DNA from: JAZKBN01 sp040388605
GTDB lineage: Bacteria > Bacteroidota > Bacteroidia > Cytophagales > Flexibacteraceae
Length of the DNA: 41,940 nucleotides
Direction: 5' to 3'
NCBI GenBank assembly: GCA_040388605.1
Contig: JAZKBN010000066.1
Span: 1 to 41,940 of the forward strand
A program made the translations under genes and the position numbers. The notes under the pieces were generated by a model. That model was not told where the DNA came from. It saw only the letters and a program-made list of their open reading frames with translations, and searched no databases. This document shows, piece after piece, positions 34,241 to 41,940 of this stretch (its first letter is position 1; each line of letters opens with the position of its first letter).

Positions 34241-35692
34241 TTACTCTTTTTCATAATACGCATCCCAAAGTTTATTCCTGAATTTGTACGCGGGGTCATA
34301 TTGTTTCTTTACTCTGAAAAACTCCGTTGCGTTTGGGTAGGCTTTCCTGAACTGTTCCGGACTTGCATGAATTTGGTAAGGCAGGTAAAATGTGCCGCTG
34401 CAGGAGAGAGACGCATCAATAAGCGCTTTTGTCCATGCTTTAACTTCTGTTTTATCTTTGGCGCCCTTACCCTGCCTGTAGTATAATACGAATGCAAATA
34501 CTTCGGTTCTGGCCCAGGCAAGCTTGCTTCCGGGGTCAGGCAGGGCGTGCCTCACAGAAATATTCATCACGTTAACTTTATGCGCCTTCAGTATTTGGCT
34601 CATTTTCGGATAAAAATTATCGAACTCATTTACGGGCACAAAATACTCCTGCAAAACAAAAGTGTTGATTTCCCTGCTTTTGGGCTCAAGTTCCATAACA
34701 TTATGGCTTGCCTCGTAATTTCGCCATACCACAGGTTTGCCATAATAGTAAATCGGGTCTAAAACATGCTGCCGTATCCACTTACCGCCGGGGAATCCGG
34801 CAACGAAATTTATGGCAGCTCTGCCCCCTTTGTAAGATTTATCACTTGGTATAAGCCTGTCTTTTACGGTAATTTCCCTGTCGGTTTCAGTGTAGCTTAC
34901 CATCCGAATTTTTTTGTAGCTGTTAGGGTATATTACCGCATTATGGAAAATCACTTTTTGGTTGTTGCGAATATTATCAGCAAAATACTTCCCGTAGTTT
35001 TCTATGGCTATGACTTGGTCGCTCCGCTCGGTTTTCACATTATCTGTGAGCTGCAATGTGGCTTCGGTAATTACGCCAATACCGCCATAGCCCCCTATGG
35101 CGGCGAAAAAAAGATCAGGGTTTTCTATAGGGCTCGCAATTTTAATTTCTCCGCTGGCTAAAACAACCTGAATTTTCTTAACAGATAATATTATTGGTCC
35201 CATGCCAATATACCTGCCGTGGGCATTTACGCTAAGTGCGCCGCCAACCGTAAAATTGGCATAGCTCTGCATAATTTTTACCGATAAATTATATGGGTCA
35301 ATATGTTCCTGCACCTTACGCCAAGTGGCCCCCGCCTGTACTGTAATTTCCTTTTGATCTTTATTAAAGGCAATAATTTGGTTAAAATCCCGCATATCAA
35401 TTTGCAGGGTGTTTTCGGTGGCAGTTTGTCCGCCCATGCTGTAACGCCCGCCGCCAACAGATACCGAACCTTTCGCGCTTTTTACAGCTTCAGCTATTTC
35501 TGCCGTTGTTTTCGGTGTAATTACAGCGCTTACCTCAATTGGATTCAGTCGACTTACATCGTTTACAATAACAGGCTGTTTCCCCTGCGCCGATAACGGA
35601 TTTTGACAATAAAGCAGCATGCAGAGCAGTACGGCCAATACCGGGCTGATTTTAGCTGCTGATGTTCGATTAATGAACTGCGATGGTTTCAT
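34241..35692 (-). CDS. Secreted FAD-binding oxidoreductase, aldonolactone-oxidase-like
   Basis: The 483-residue protein has an N-terminal signal peptide (hydrophobic ISPVLAVLLCMLLYC, cleavage near LSAQ). The FAD-binding PCMH domain (about 48-225) includes SVGGGRYSMGGQT, LQIDMRDFNQI, VQAGATWRKVQEHI and the GALSVNAHGRYIG loop. The C-terminal part ends like D-arabinono-1,4-lactone oxidase (FRKAYPNATEFF, KKQYDPAYKFRNKLWDAYY). It would oxidise a sugar acid lactone or alcohol in the periplasm. In L-gulonolactone oxidase-type enzymes a His precedes the Ser of the first motif and carries the flavin covalently; here this position is Tyr (GGGRYS), so FAD is probably bound non-covalently. The physiological substrate is unknown. 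Confidence 0.85.
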   Translation of the reverse strand: MKPSQFINRTSAAKISPVLAVLLCMLLYCQNPLSAQGKQPVIVNDVSRLNPIEVSAVITPKTTAEIAEAVKSAKGSVSVGGGRYSMGGQTATENTLQIDMRDFNQIIAFNKDQKEITVQAGATWRKVQEHIDPYNLSVKIMQSYANFTVGGALSVNAHGRYIGMGPIILSVKKIQVVLASGEIKIASPIENPDLFFAAIGGYGGIGVITEATLQLTDNVKTERSDQVIAIENYGKYFADNIRNNQKVIFHNAVIYPNSYKKIRMVSYTETDREITVKDRLIPSDKSYKGGRAAINFVAGFPGGKWIRQHVLDPIYYYGKPVVWRNYEASHNVMELEPKSREINTFVLQEYFVPVNEFDNFYPKMSQILKAHKVNVMNISVRHALPDPGSKLAWARTEVFAFVLYYRQGKGAKDKTEVKAWTKALIDASLSCSGTFYLPYQIHASPEQFRKAYPNATEFFRVKKQYDPAYKFRNKLWDAYYEKE

Positions 35693-35846
35693 ACATATAA
35701 AAGTTTAAGGTTTTAACGGAATTTCCCCGGGCTAATTGCAGCCTGAACCGGTTATGAGATATTAACCTTCAGAATGAATAATAAGGAGGTATTTATCGGC
35801 TATACTTATGGCGCAATCATTACCGTAAAGTAAATAAGGCCAATAA

Positions 35847-35880
35847 AACAGAAAGGCCGGGAAACCCGGCCAATGCTGTT
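35847..35880 (-). terminator. Terminator of the giant repeat protein gene
   Basis: A core 7-bp GGCCGGG/CCCGGCC stem with an AAA loop is enclosed by AACAG/CTGTT. On the minus strand the hairpin is followed by TTTCTGTTTTATT. It lies 24 bp after the stop codon at 35904. Confidence 0.8.
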
Positions 35881-35903
35881 TTTAAACTATTCAGAATTCA
35901 ATC

Positions 35904-38900
35904 TTATTGCTTGGTGAATTTCTTCATCAGCTGAATTTTATCCGAGGTCATCCTGAGCATATAAGCCCCGGCCGGCAGGCTCGAAATATTCATTGATGTG
36001 TTACGCACCTTACCTGTGCCGGGCATGGTTTCAGTATAAACCTCGCGGCCGGTCATGTCGGTGATGCTGATTATGCCGGCTTTGCCTTCAGGCATATCGG
36101 CAAGGTTCAGGTTAAGCATATCCAATGCGGGAACGGGGCTCAGGCTTATTGCCGGGTGCAGCTTAGGAATTCCTACATACACTACAGCACGTTCTTCCGA
36201 AACAGCGCTGCAGCCCTGAGCATTCTTCACCACTACCGTGTAATTGCCTGATTGTGAAACTATATGCTGTGCGTTAGTGGCTCCCGGTATAGTTCCGCCG
36301 TTGAAATACCATTGCAGGCTGCCTGTGGCAGTTGTGCGAAGGGTATCCCCGCTTTGGGTAATCAGCGGTGTTGCAGGCAGTTCGAAAGAAGTAACTGCTG
36401 TTACCGCAGATGCCGCAGAAGTACAGCTGCCCGATATTACCATTACGCTGTAGTTACCGGTTGTATCAGCCACAATGCTTTGGGCAATTGAGCCGTTGCT
36501 CCACAGGTATGTAAAACCGGCCGGTGCGGTAAGTGTAACAGAGCCGCCATCACAGAAAGATGTTGGCCCTGAAGGTGTAATTGAAGGCTGAGCAGGTGCT
36601 GTGCCGACAGTAACAGTTACAGGCTCAGAAACCGATGAAGTACATGTTCCGTTAATTGCGCGAACTGTATATGTTCCGGCAGCGCCAACGGTTATAGTTT
36701 CAGTAGTTGCGTTGTTGCTCCAGATGTAGCTGCCTCCTGCAGGAGCAGAAAGAGTTACGCTGCCGCCGCTGCAGAAACTTAGAGGGCCTGAAGGGGTAAT
36801 TACAGGCGCGGCAGGCGCTGCTGTAACTGTTACTGTTGTTGCCTCCGAAACCGCCGAAGTACAGCCGTTTAATACAACCCGAACTGTATAGTTTCCGTTT
36901 ACGCTTGCTGTAATGCTTGCTGAAGTTTCACCCGTGCTCCAAATGTAGCTGAAGCCGGCAGGAGCAGTTAAGGTAACGCTGCCGCCGCTGCAGAAGCTTG
37001 TTGAGCCGCCCGGAGTAATAATCGGCATTGCAGGTGCAGGGTTAACAGTAACAATGGTGGCAGGCAAAGCCGCCGAAGTACAGCCGTTGCTCACGCTGCG
37101 AACACTATAGCTGCCGGAAGTTGCAACCGTGATGCTTGCGGTGCTTTCGCCGCTGCTCCAAATAAATGCGCCGCTGCCGGATGCAGTTAATGTAACACTG
37201 CCGCCTTCGCAGAAAGACAGCGGTGAAGAAGCGGTTACAACCGGTGCGGTCGGCGCAGGATTTACAGTAACATTTGTAGGTGCCGATACTGCCGAGGTGC
37301 ATGATCCGCTGATGGTGCGCAGAGTAATGGCTGCGCTTGTATTTACAGAAATGCTTTGGCTTGTTTCGCCGCTGCTCCATAGCCAACCGTTGGCGGCGGG
37401 GCCGCTTAGGGTTACACTGTTTCCTTCGCAGAAAGTTGTTGAACCTGATGCTGTAATAACAGCAGCAGGCGGGGCAGGGCTTTCTGTCACATTAACAGGT
37501 AAAGATGCTGCAGATGTACAGGTTCCGCTTATGAGCTGAACAGTATAGTTGCCGGCCGTGCGAACAGTAATTGTCTGTGTGTTTTCGCCGTTGCTCCAAA
37601 TGTAGGCATAGCCCGCTGCTGCATTCATGTTCACAGATTGACCGGGGCAAAGGCGGGTATTGCCCGTTACAGTAATACCTGCCAACGGAGGCATAGGGTT
37701 AACAGTTACCGTTGTTGCAGCTGAAGCAGCTGAAGTACAGGTTCCGTTAACAGCCTGGACCGAGTAATTGCCTGATGCATTTACTGTTATGGCTTGGGTT
37801 GTTGCCCCGTTGCTCCACAGATACGACGATGCCGTTGTGGCAGAAAGCGTAACTGTATTGCCCTGGCAGAAAGTTGTAGGCCCGCCTGCAGTTACTCCCG
37901 GTGCTCCAGGTGTAGATGTAACTGATACCGCAACAGCTGCTGAAGGCTGGGAGGTACAACCGTTAAACACCGTTTGTACTGTAAAGCTGCCTGCAGTATT
38001 TGCAGTTATGGCCTGTGTGGTTGCGCCGTTGCTCCACAGGTAAGTGAAGCCTGCCGGTGCGCTAAGTGTAACAGAACCACCGGTACAGAATGTCAGCGGT
38101 CCGCCGGCAGATATGGTAGGGGTAGTTGGCGCAGCATTTACTGTAACAGCCATATCAGCTGATACTGATGATGTACAGCCGGTGCTTATTGTACGAACGT
38201 TATAGTTGCCTGTTGCGCTTGCAACAATGCTGCGGGTTGTGGCCCCGGTGCTCCACAGGTATGTAAAGCCTGCCGGAGCTGTAAGGGTTACGCTTCCGCC
38301 TTCACAAACGGTGGTTGGCCCTCCTGCGCTTATTGCAGGTGTAGTGGGTGCCGCGGTTACATTAACGGTTACAGCTGCCGAAGAAAGCGAGGTACAGCCG
38401 TTAAATACTGTTTGTACACTCAGGCTTCCGGCTGCCGAAACAGTTACAGATTGGGTGGCCGCACCGTTGCTCCAAATATAAGAGAAACCTGCAGGGGCAG
38501 TCAGCGTAACGCTTCCGCCTGCGCAGAAAGTGAGCGGGCCCGATGCAGTTACAGAAGGCGCTGCAGGAGCAGAACCCACGCTTATTGCCACAGGCGTGCT
38601 CGCTGAAGATGTACAGGTTCCGTTAACTGTTTGCAAAGTAAAAGTACCTGAAGCTGTTACGCTAATGGTGGCTGTGGTTGCACCGTTGCTCCAAAGGTAA
38701 GTGCTGCCGCCGGTTGCGCCTGATGCTGTCAGGGTTACAGTGCCGCCTGTGCAGAAGCTAAGCGGTCCGTTGGCTGTAATGGTTGGTGTTGCTGCTCCTC
38801 CGCCTGCATTTACCGCAACTGCTGCCGATGCTGCGGAAGTGCACCCGTTCAGAATTGTTTGCACCGTAAATGAGCCTGTGGTATTTGCCGTTATGCTTCG

Positions 38901-41900
38901 CGTTGCGGCACCGTTGCTCCATAAGTATGCAAATCCTGCCGGGGCAGTTAGCAATACTGAGCCGCCTGCGCAGAAAGTAAGAGGTCCGCCAGCTGTANNN
39001 NNNNNNNGTGTCGCTGCCGCTGGCCGTCCCGTCGATGTAGACGCGCTTCTTGAAGGTGTGGTTGGTGCCGGGGTAACTGTAACCGCAACATCTGAAGATG
39101 CTGAAGATGTACATGATGCATTGTAAACGCGCACATTATAGGCGCCGGCTGTAACTGCTGTTATGCTGCGGCTTGTTTGCCCGTTGCTCCAAATATAGCT
39201 GAAGCCTGTGGGAGCTGTAAGGGTTACGCTGCCGCCTTCACAGAAGCTCGACGGGCCTGAAGTGGTAACCGTTGGTACCGAAAGCGCCGGGTTTACCGTT
39301 ACTGCTGTTGCTGCCGAAACTGCAGATGTGCAATTTCCGTTTACGGTACGAAGTGTATAGCTGCCTGACGCTGTTACACGTATTGTTTGTGTGCTTTCGC
39401 CGGTACTCCAGATATAGCTAAGGCCGGCAGGGCCTGAAAGATTAACAAAGCTGCCTTCGCAGAAAGTTAAAGGGCCGCCTGCAGTAATGCCGGGTGTGGC
39501 CGGGGCCGTGCTTACGGTAACAGTTACATTTGATGCAGCCGAGGTACAAGCACCTGTAACGCTCCTGACTGAATAAGTTCCGCCGGTTGTTACAGTAATG
39601 CTTTGGGTGGTTTGCCCGCCGTTCCAGATATACCCGGTGCCGGCAGCGGCAGTAAGTACTACTGAACCGCCTGTGCAGAAGCTAAGCGGTCCGCCGGCAG
39701 TAATAACCGGGGCGGTTGGCACTGCATCAACAGTTACGGTAGTTGCATTAGAAGTTGCGGAAGTACAGGTTGAGCCTGTGTATGTGCGCAAAGTATAAGC
39801 GCCCGAAGTGGCTACGCTGATATTCTGGGTTGTTTCACCGGTGCTCCACAGGTAGCTGAAACCGGCCGGGCCGCTCAGCGTAACTGTGCCTCCCTGGCAG
39901 AAGGTAAGAGGTCCGCCGGCAGAAATGGCCGGTGTGGCAGGAACGCTGTTAACTGTAACCGGAATTGCATTAGAAGTTGCAGATGTACATCCACCGAATA
40001 TGGTACGCACAGTATAGGTACGTGTTGCGCCCACGCTGATAGTCTGCGTGGTGGCGCCGTTGCTCCACAGGTAAGAGAAGCCTGCCGGTGCCGACAGTGT
40101 TACTGAGCCACCTGTGCAGAATGTTATTGGTCCCAGTGCGGTTATTGCCGGTGTGGCAGGCGCAGGGTTTACAACAACCGAAGTAACATTGCTTGTTGCC
40201 GAAGTACATGAGCCCGCATAAGTACGCAGGCTGTATGAGCCGCTTGCTGTGGCGTTAATGCTTTGCGTTGTTTCGCCGCTGCTCCAGATGTAGCCAAAGC
40301 CGGCCGGACCGCTTAAAGTTACTGAACTGCCTTCGCAGAAAGAAAGCGGGCCGTTAGCTGTAACAGTTGGTGCGGCAGGAGTAGTATTTATGCTGACGTC
40401 AGACGAAGCTGATACTGCCGAAGTACATGAACCGCTGATGGTACGTACTGTATAGGAGCCTGCAGATGAAGCTGTAATACTTTGCGAAGTTTGACCGCTG
40501 CTCCATAAATAAGAGAAGCCGGCAGGTGCGCTGAGCACAACCGAACCGCCTATGCAGAAGCTTAGCGGACCGCCGGCAGTAATTACCGGGGTTGTCGGTG
40601 CTGGGCTTACTGTTATGAATACAACATCGGAGCTTACAGATGTGCAGCCTGTTGATACAGTTGAAACTGAATAAGAGCCCGAACCTGAAACGGTAATACT
40701 TTGGCTTGTTGCGCCGTTGCTCCAGATATAAGCGTATCCGCCCGGGGCGGTTAAGGTAAGGCTGCCGCCCGTACAGAAAGATGCAGGTCCGTTCAGTGAA
40801 ACAGTTGGCTTGGCAGGAACAGCATTAACTGTTACCGTAGTGGCAGCTGAAGCAGCAGAAGTACAGCCGTTTGCAATGGTTTGAACACTGTAGATGCCGG
40901 CCGAAGTTTTGGTAACGCTTTGGCTTGTTTCGCCGCTGTTCCATAAATAGCTCAGCCCGGCAGGTGCGGTTAAGGTAACGCTTCCGCCCTGGCAGAAAGT
41001 TACAGGTCCGCCTGCAGAAATTGTTGGTTGCGCAGGAGATGCATTTACGGTAACCGTTACCCCCGCAGAAGAGCCTGAAGTACAGGTTCCGGCAATTGTG
41101 CGTACGGTATAAGTTCCGGCAGTGCTTACTGTTATGGCCTGGGTGGTTTGCCCGTTGCTCCAGGAGTATGCATAGCCTGCAGGAGCGGTAAGTGTTACTG
41201 TATTTCCTGAGCAGAAATTAACAGGGCCTGAAAGAGAAACTGTAGGTGTGCTCGATGCATTATTAACCGAAACGGTTACAGGTGCCGATGCTGCTGATGT
41301 ACAGCTTGCTCCTGCCGAACGAACAGTAAATGTACCCGATGCTTTAACCCTGATTGATGAGGTTATAGCACCGTTGCTCCAAATAAGGTTTGAACCCGTT
41401 GCGCTTAAAGTAACCGAATCTCCGGTGCAGAAGCTTAAAGGGCCGTTAGCAGATACCACCGGCACTGCAGGAGTAGCCTGAATGCTTACAGTAACACCTG
41501 CCGAAGCAGCAGAAGTACAGCCTGTGGTTATGGTTTTAAGGGTATAAGTGCCTGCGGCGTAAGCTGCGCGGGTGCGGGTAGTTGCTCCGTCGCTCCAAAT
41601 GTAGCTGAAGCCTGTAGGGCCGCTCAGGATTACAGAATCACCTGTACAAATGGTGGTTGAACCGCTTGCTGACACCGCCGGTGTGGCAGGCTGCGCTGTT
41701 ACATTTACTGTAACTGTTTTGCTTTGCGTACATCCGTTTTTAGTGCCTGTAACTGTATATGTGGTATTTACTGTAGGTGAAGCTGTAACGGTTGCTCCGC
41801 CTGCGGAACTTAATCCTGTTGCCGGTGACCATACATAAGTATCGGCCCCGGTAGCATTTAAGGTCATGCTGCTGCCGCCGCAAATGGTGCCGCCGCTGCT

Positions 41901-41940
41901 CAGGGTTGGGGTGCGCGATGTTGTTATTACGAATGCCGAA
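35904..41940 (-). CDS. Giant secreted Ig-like repeat protein with T9SS sorting domain (partial)
   Basis: This is the C-terminal part (over 2000 residues) of a very large surface or secreted protein. The frame is open to the right edge, so the start is outside the window. From the right it reads a PKD/Ig-like unit (TYVWSPATGL, NGCTQSKTVTVNV), then about 24 tandem units of about 73 residues. Each unit has the frame GP-x-x-FC-x-GGSVTL-x-APAGFSY-(I/L)WS-x-G-x-T-T-Q-S-I, then TYTVRT, then G-x-CTSAxS and VTVxxxPA. Two Cys per unit probably form a disulfide. A different domain follows (LQWYFNGGTIPGATN). The last 80 or so residues are a type A T9SS sorting domain (ITDMTGREVYTE, NISSLPAGAYMLRM, MKKFTKQ), cleaved after export. 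The function is probably adhesion or a surface filament. Ten N interrupt the gene near its middle. Confidence 0.92.
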   Translation of the reverse strand, partial: SAFVITTSRTPTLSSGGTICGGSSMTLNATGADTYVWSPATGLSSAGGATVTASPTVNTTYTVTGTKNGCTQSKTVTVNVTAQPATPAVSASGSTTICTGDSVILSGPTGFSYIWSDGATTRTRAAYAAGTYTLKTITTGCTSAASAGVTVSIQATPAVPVVSANGPLSFCTGDSVTLSATGSNLIWSNGAITSSIRVKASGTFTVRSAGASCTSAASAPVTVSVNNASSTPTVSLSGPVNFCSGNTVTLTAPAGYAYSWSNGQTTQAITVSTAGTYTVRTIAGTCTSGSSAGVTVTVNASPAQPTISAGGPVTFCQGGSVTLTAPAGLSYLWNSGETSQSVTKTSAGIYSVQTIANGCTSAASAATTVTVNAVPAKPTVSLNGPASFCTGGSLTLTAPGGYAYIWSNGATSQSITVSGSGSYSVSTVSTGCTSVSSDVVFITVSPAPTTPVITAGGPLSFCIGGSVVLSAPAGFSYLWSSGQTSQSITASSAGSYTVRTISGSCTSAVSASSDVSINTTPAAPTVTANGPLSFCEGSSVTLSGPAGFGYIWSSGETTQSINATASGSYSLRTYAGSCTSATSNVTSVVVNPAPATPAITALGPITFCTGGSVTLSAPAGFSYLWSNGATTQTISVGATRTYTVRTIFGGCTSATSNAIPVTVNSVPATPAISAGGPLTFCQGGTVTLSGPAGFSYLWSTGETTQNISVATSGAYTLRTYTGSTCTSATSNATTVTVDAVPTAPVITAGGPLSFCTGGSVVLTAAAGTGYIWNGGQTTQSITVTTGGTYSVRSVTGACTSAASNVTVTVSTAPATPGITAGGPLTFCEGSFVNLSGPAGLSYIWSTGESTQTIRVTASGSYTLRTVNGNCTSAVSAATAVTVNPALSVPTVTTSGPSSFCEGGSVTLTAPTGFSYIWSNGQTSRSITAVTAGAYNVRVYNASCTSSASSDVAVTVTPAPTTPSRSASTSTGRPAAATXXXXTAGGPLTFCAGGSVLLTAPAGFAYLWSNGAATRSITANTTGSFTVQTILNGCTSAASAAVAVNAGGGAATPTITANGPLSFCTGGTVTLTASGATGGSTYLWSNGATTATISVTASGTFTLQTVNGTCTSSASTPVAISVGSAPAAPSVTASGPLTFCAGGSVTLTAPAGFSYIWSNGAATQSVTVSAAGSLSVQTVFNGCTSLSSAAVTVNVTAAPTTPAISAGGPTTVCEGGSVTLTAPAGFTYLWSTGATTRSIVASATGNYNVRTISTGCTSSVSADMAVTVNAAPTTPTISAGGPLTFCTGGSVTLSAPAGFTYLWSNGATTQAITANTAGSFTVQTVFNGCTSQPSAAVAVSVTSTPGAPGVTAGGPTTFCQGNTVTLSATTASSYLWSNGATTQAITVNASGNYSVQAVNGTCTSAASAATTVTVNPMPPLAGITVTGNTRLCPGQSVNMNAAAGYAYIWSNGENTQTITVRTAGNYTVQLISGTCTSAASLPVNVTESPAPPAAVITASGSTTFCEGNSVTLSGPAANGWLWSSGETSQSISVNTSAAITLRTISGSCTSAVSAPTNVTVNPAPTAPVVTASSPLSFCEGGSVTLTASGSGAFIWSSGESTASITVATSGSYSVRSVSNGCTSAALPATIVTVNPAPAMPIITPGGSTSFCSGGSVTLTAPAGFSYIWSTGETSASITASVNGNYTVRVVLNGCTSAVSEATTVTVTAAPAAPVITPSGPLSFCSGGSVTLSAPAGGSYIWSNNATTETITVGAAGTYTVRAINGTCTSSVSEPVTVTVGTAPAQPSITPSGPTSFCDGGSVTLTAPAGFTYLWSNGSIAQSIVADTTGNYSVMVISGSCTSAASAVTAVTSFELPATPLITQSGDTLRTTATGSLQWYFNGGTIPGATNAQHIVSQSGNYTVVVKNAQGCSAVSEERAVVYVGIPKLHPAISLSPVPALDMLNLNLADMPEGKAGIISITDMTGREVYTETMPGTGKVRNTSMNISSLPAGAYMLRMTSDKIQLMKKFTKQ
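36370..41685 (-). repeat. About 24 tandem coding repeats of about 219 bp
   Basis: The array inside the giant gene has units of about 73 codons with strong conservation at the DNA level, including the minus-strand coding pattern for W-S-x-G and for the two Cys. Units differ at many third positions, so they are old or diversified. One unit (near 39000-39070) is interrupted by the scaffold gap and by non-repeat bases. Unit number in the real genome may differ because such arrays collapse in assembly. Confidence 0.9.
38998..39007. other. Scaffold gap (10 N) inside the repeat array
   Basis: Ten N of unknown true length. Immediately to the right, bases 39008 to about 39060 are GC-rich and do not belong to the repeat pattern, so this join is suspect. 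Confidence 0.95.

Noticed and set aside
36370..41685. CRISPR array or non-coding satellite as an explanation of the 219-bp repeats
   Set aside because: The repeats are continuous coding sequence in one frame with protein-level conservation, far longer than CRISPR repeats and without unique spacers.
36244..41838. Many open frames opposite or out of frame with the giant repeat gene
   Set aside because: They repeat with the same period as the array and arise from its biased codon composition.
1..41940. tRNA, rRNA, prophage, integrase or transposase genes
   Set aside because: I looked for T-loop patterns, transposase motifs and terminal inverted repeats and found none that hold up.

Overview
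The window looks like a chromosomal piece from a member of the Bacteroidota, probably a draft or metagenome contig, because two 10-N scaffold gaps are present (8707-8716 and 38998-39007). The assignment rests on several features. A giant repeat protein ends in a type IX secretion (T9SS) sorting domain. An S46 dipeptidyl-peptidase is present. The E1 alpha and beta subunits are fused in one chain. MnmD occurs alone rather than as bifunctional MnmC. TATATTTG boxes fit the Bacteroidota -7 element TAnnTTTG, and recognisable Shine-Dalgarno sequences are scarce. No rRNA, tRNA, CRISPR array or insertion sequence was recognised.

Layout. 1-1874: a terminator of an upstream gene and an AT-rich GmrSD-like DUF262/DUF1524 gene. 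1981-4373: a MacB/DevC-type efflux permease and its lipoprotein adaptor, with no ATPase gene beside them. 4575-6980: fused 2-oxoacid dehydrogenase E1. 7340-10679: a Mn/Zn/Fe ABC importer operon (binding protein, ATPase, a permease cut by a scaffold gap, and a permease fused to a DtxR-type regulator). 10755-13274: a PAS-rich histidine kinase. 13275-14000: a non-coding or small-ORF region with a Trp-tailed mini-ORF, a possible small membrane protein and a terminator. 14001-16696: two paralogous acyltransferase-3 genes with an orphan nuoK between them. 16833-19030: a TPR protein and a ComA-like phosphosulfolactate synthase. 19366-25540: forward-strand housekeeping genes panD, PBP1A, cinA, mnmD and yebC/PmpR. 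25541-26708: about 1.15 kb with no convincing gene. 26709-28904: a DPP11-like peptidase. 29300-35692: reverse-strand response-regulator/kinase hybrid, secreted NlpC/P60-like protein, methyltransferase and secreted FAD oxidoreductase. 35904-41940: the 3' part of a very large secreted protein with about 24 Ig-like repeats of about 73 residues, running off the right edge.

Most units are one or two genes closed by clear hairpin terminators. The clearest functional modules are the metal importer, with its likely built-in regulator, and the efflux pair. The strongest leads for something unusual are the permease probably hidden in the first gap, the stranded nuoK between acyltransferase paralogues, the small-ORF unit at 13438-13800, and a GC-rich stretch of apparently foreign sequence at the second gap. 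I did not find a multi-gene system that I can confidently call new.
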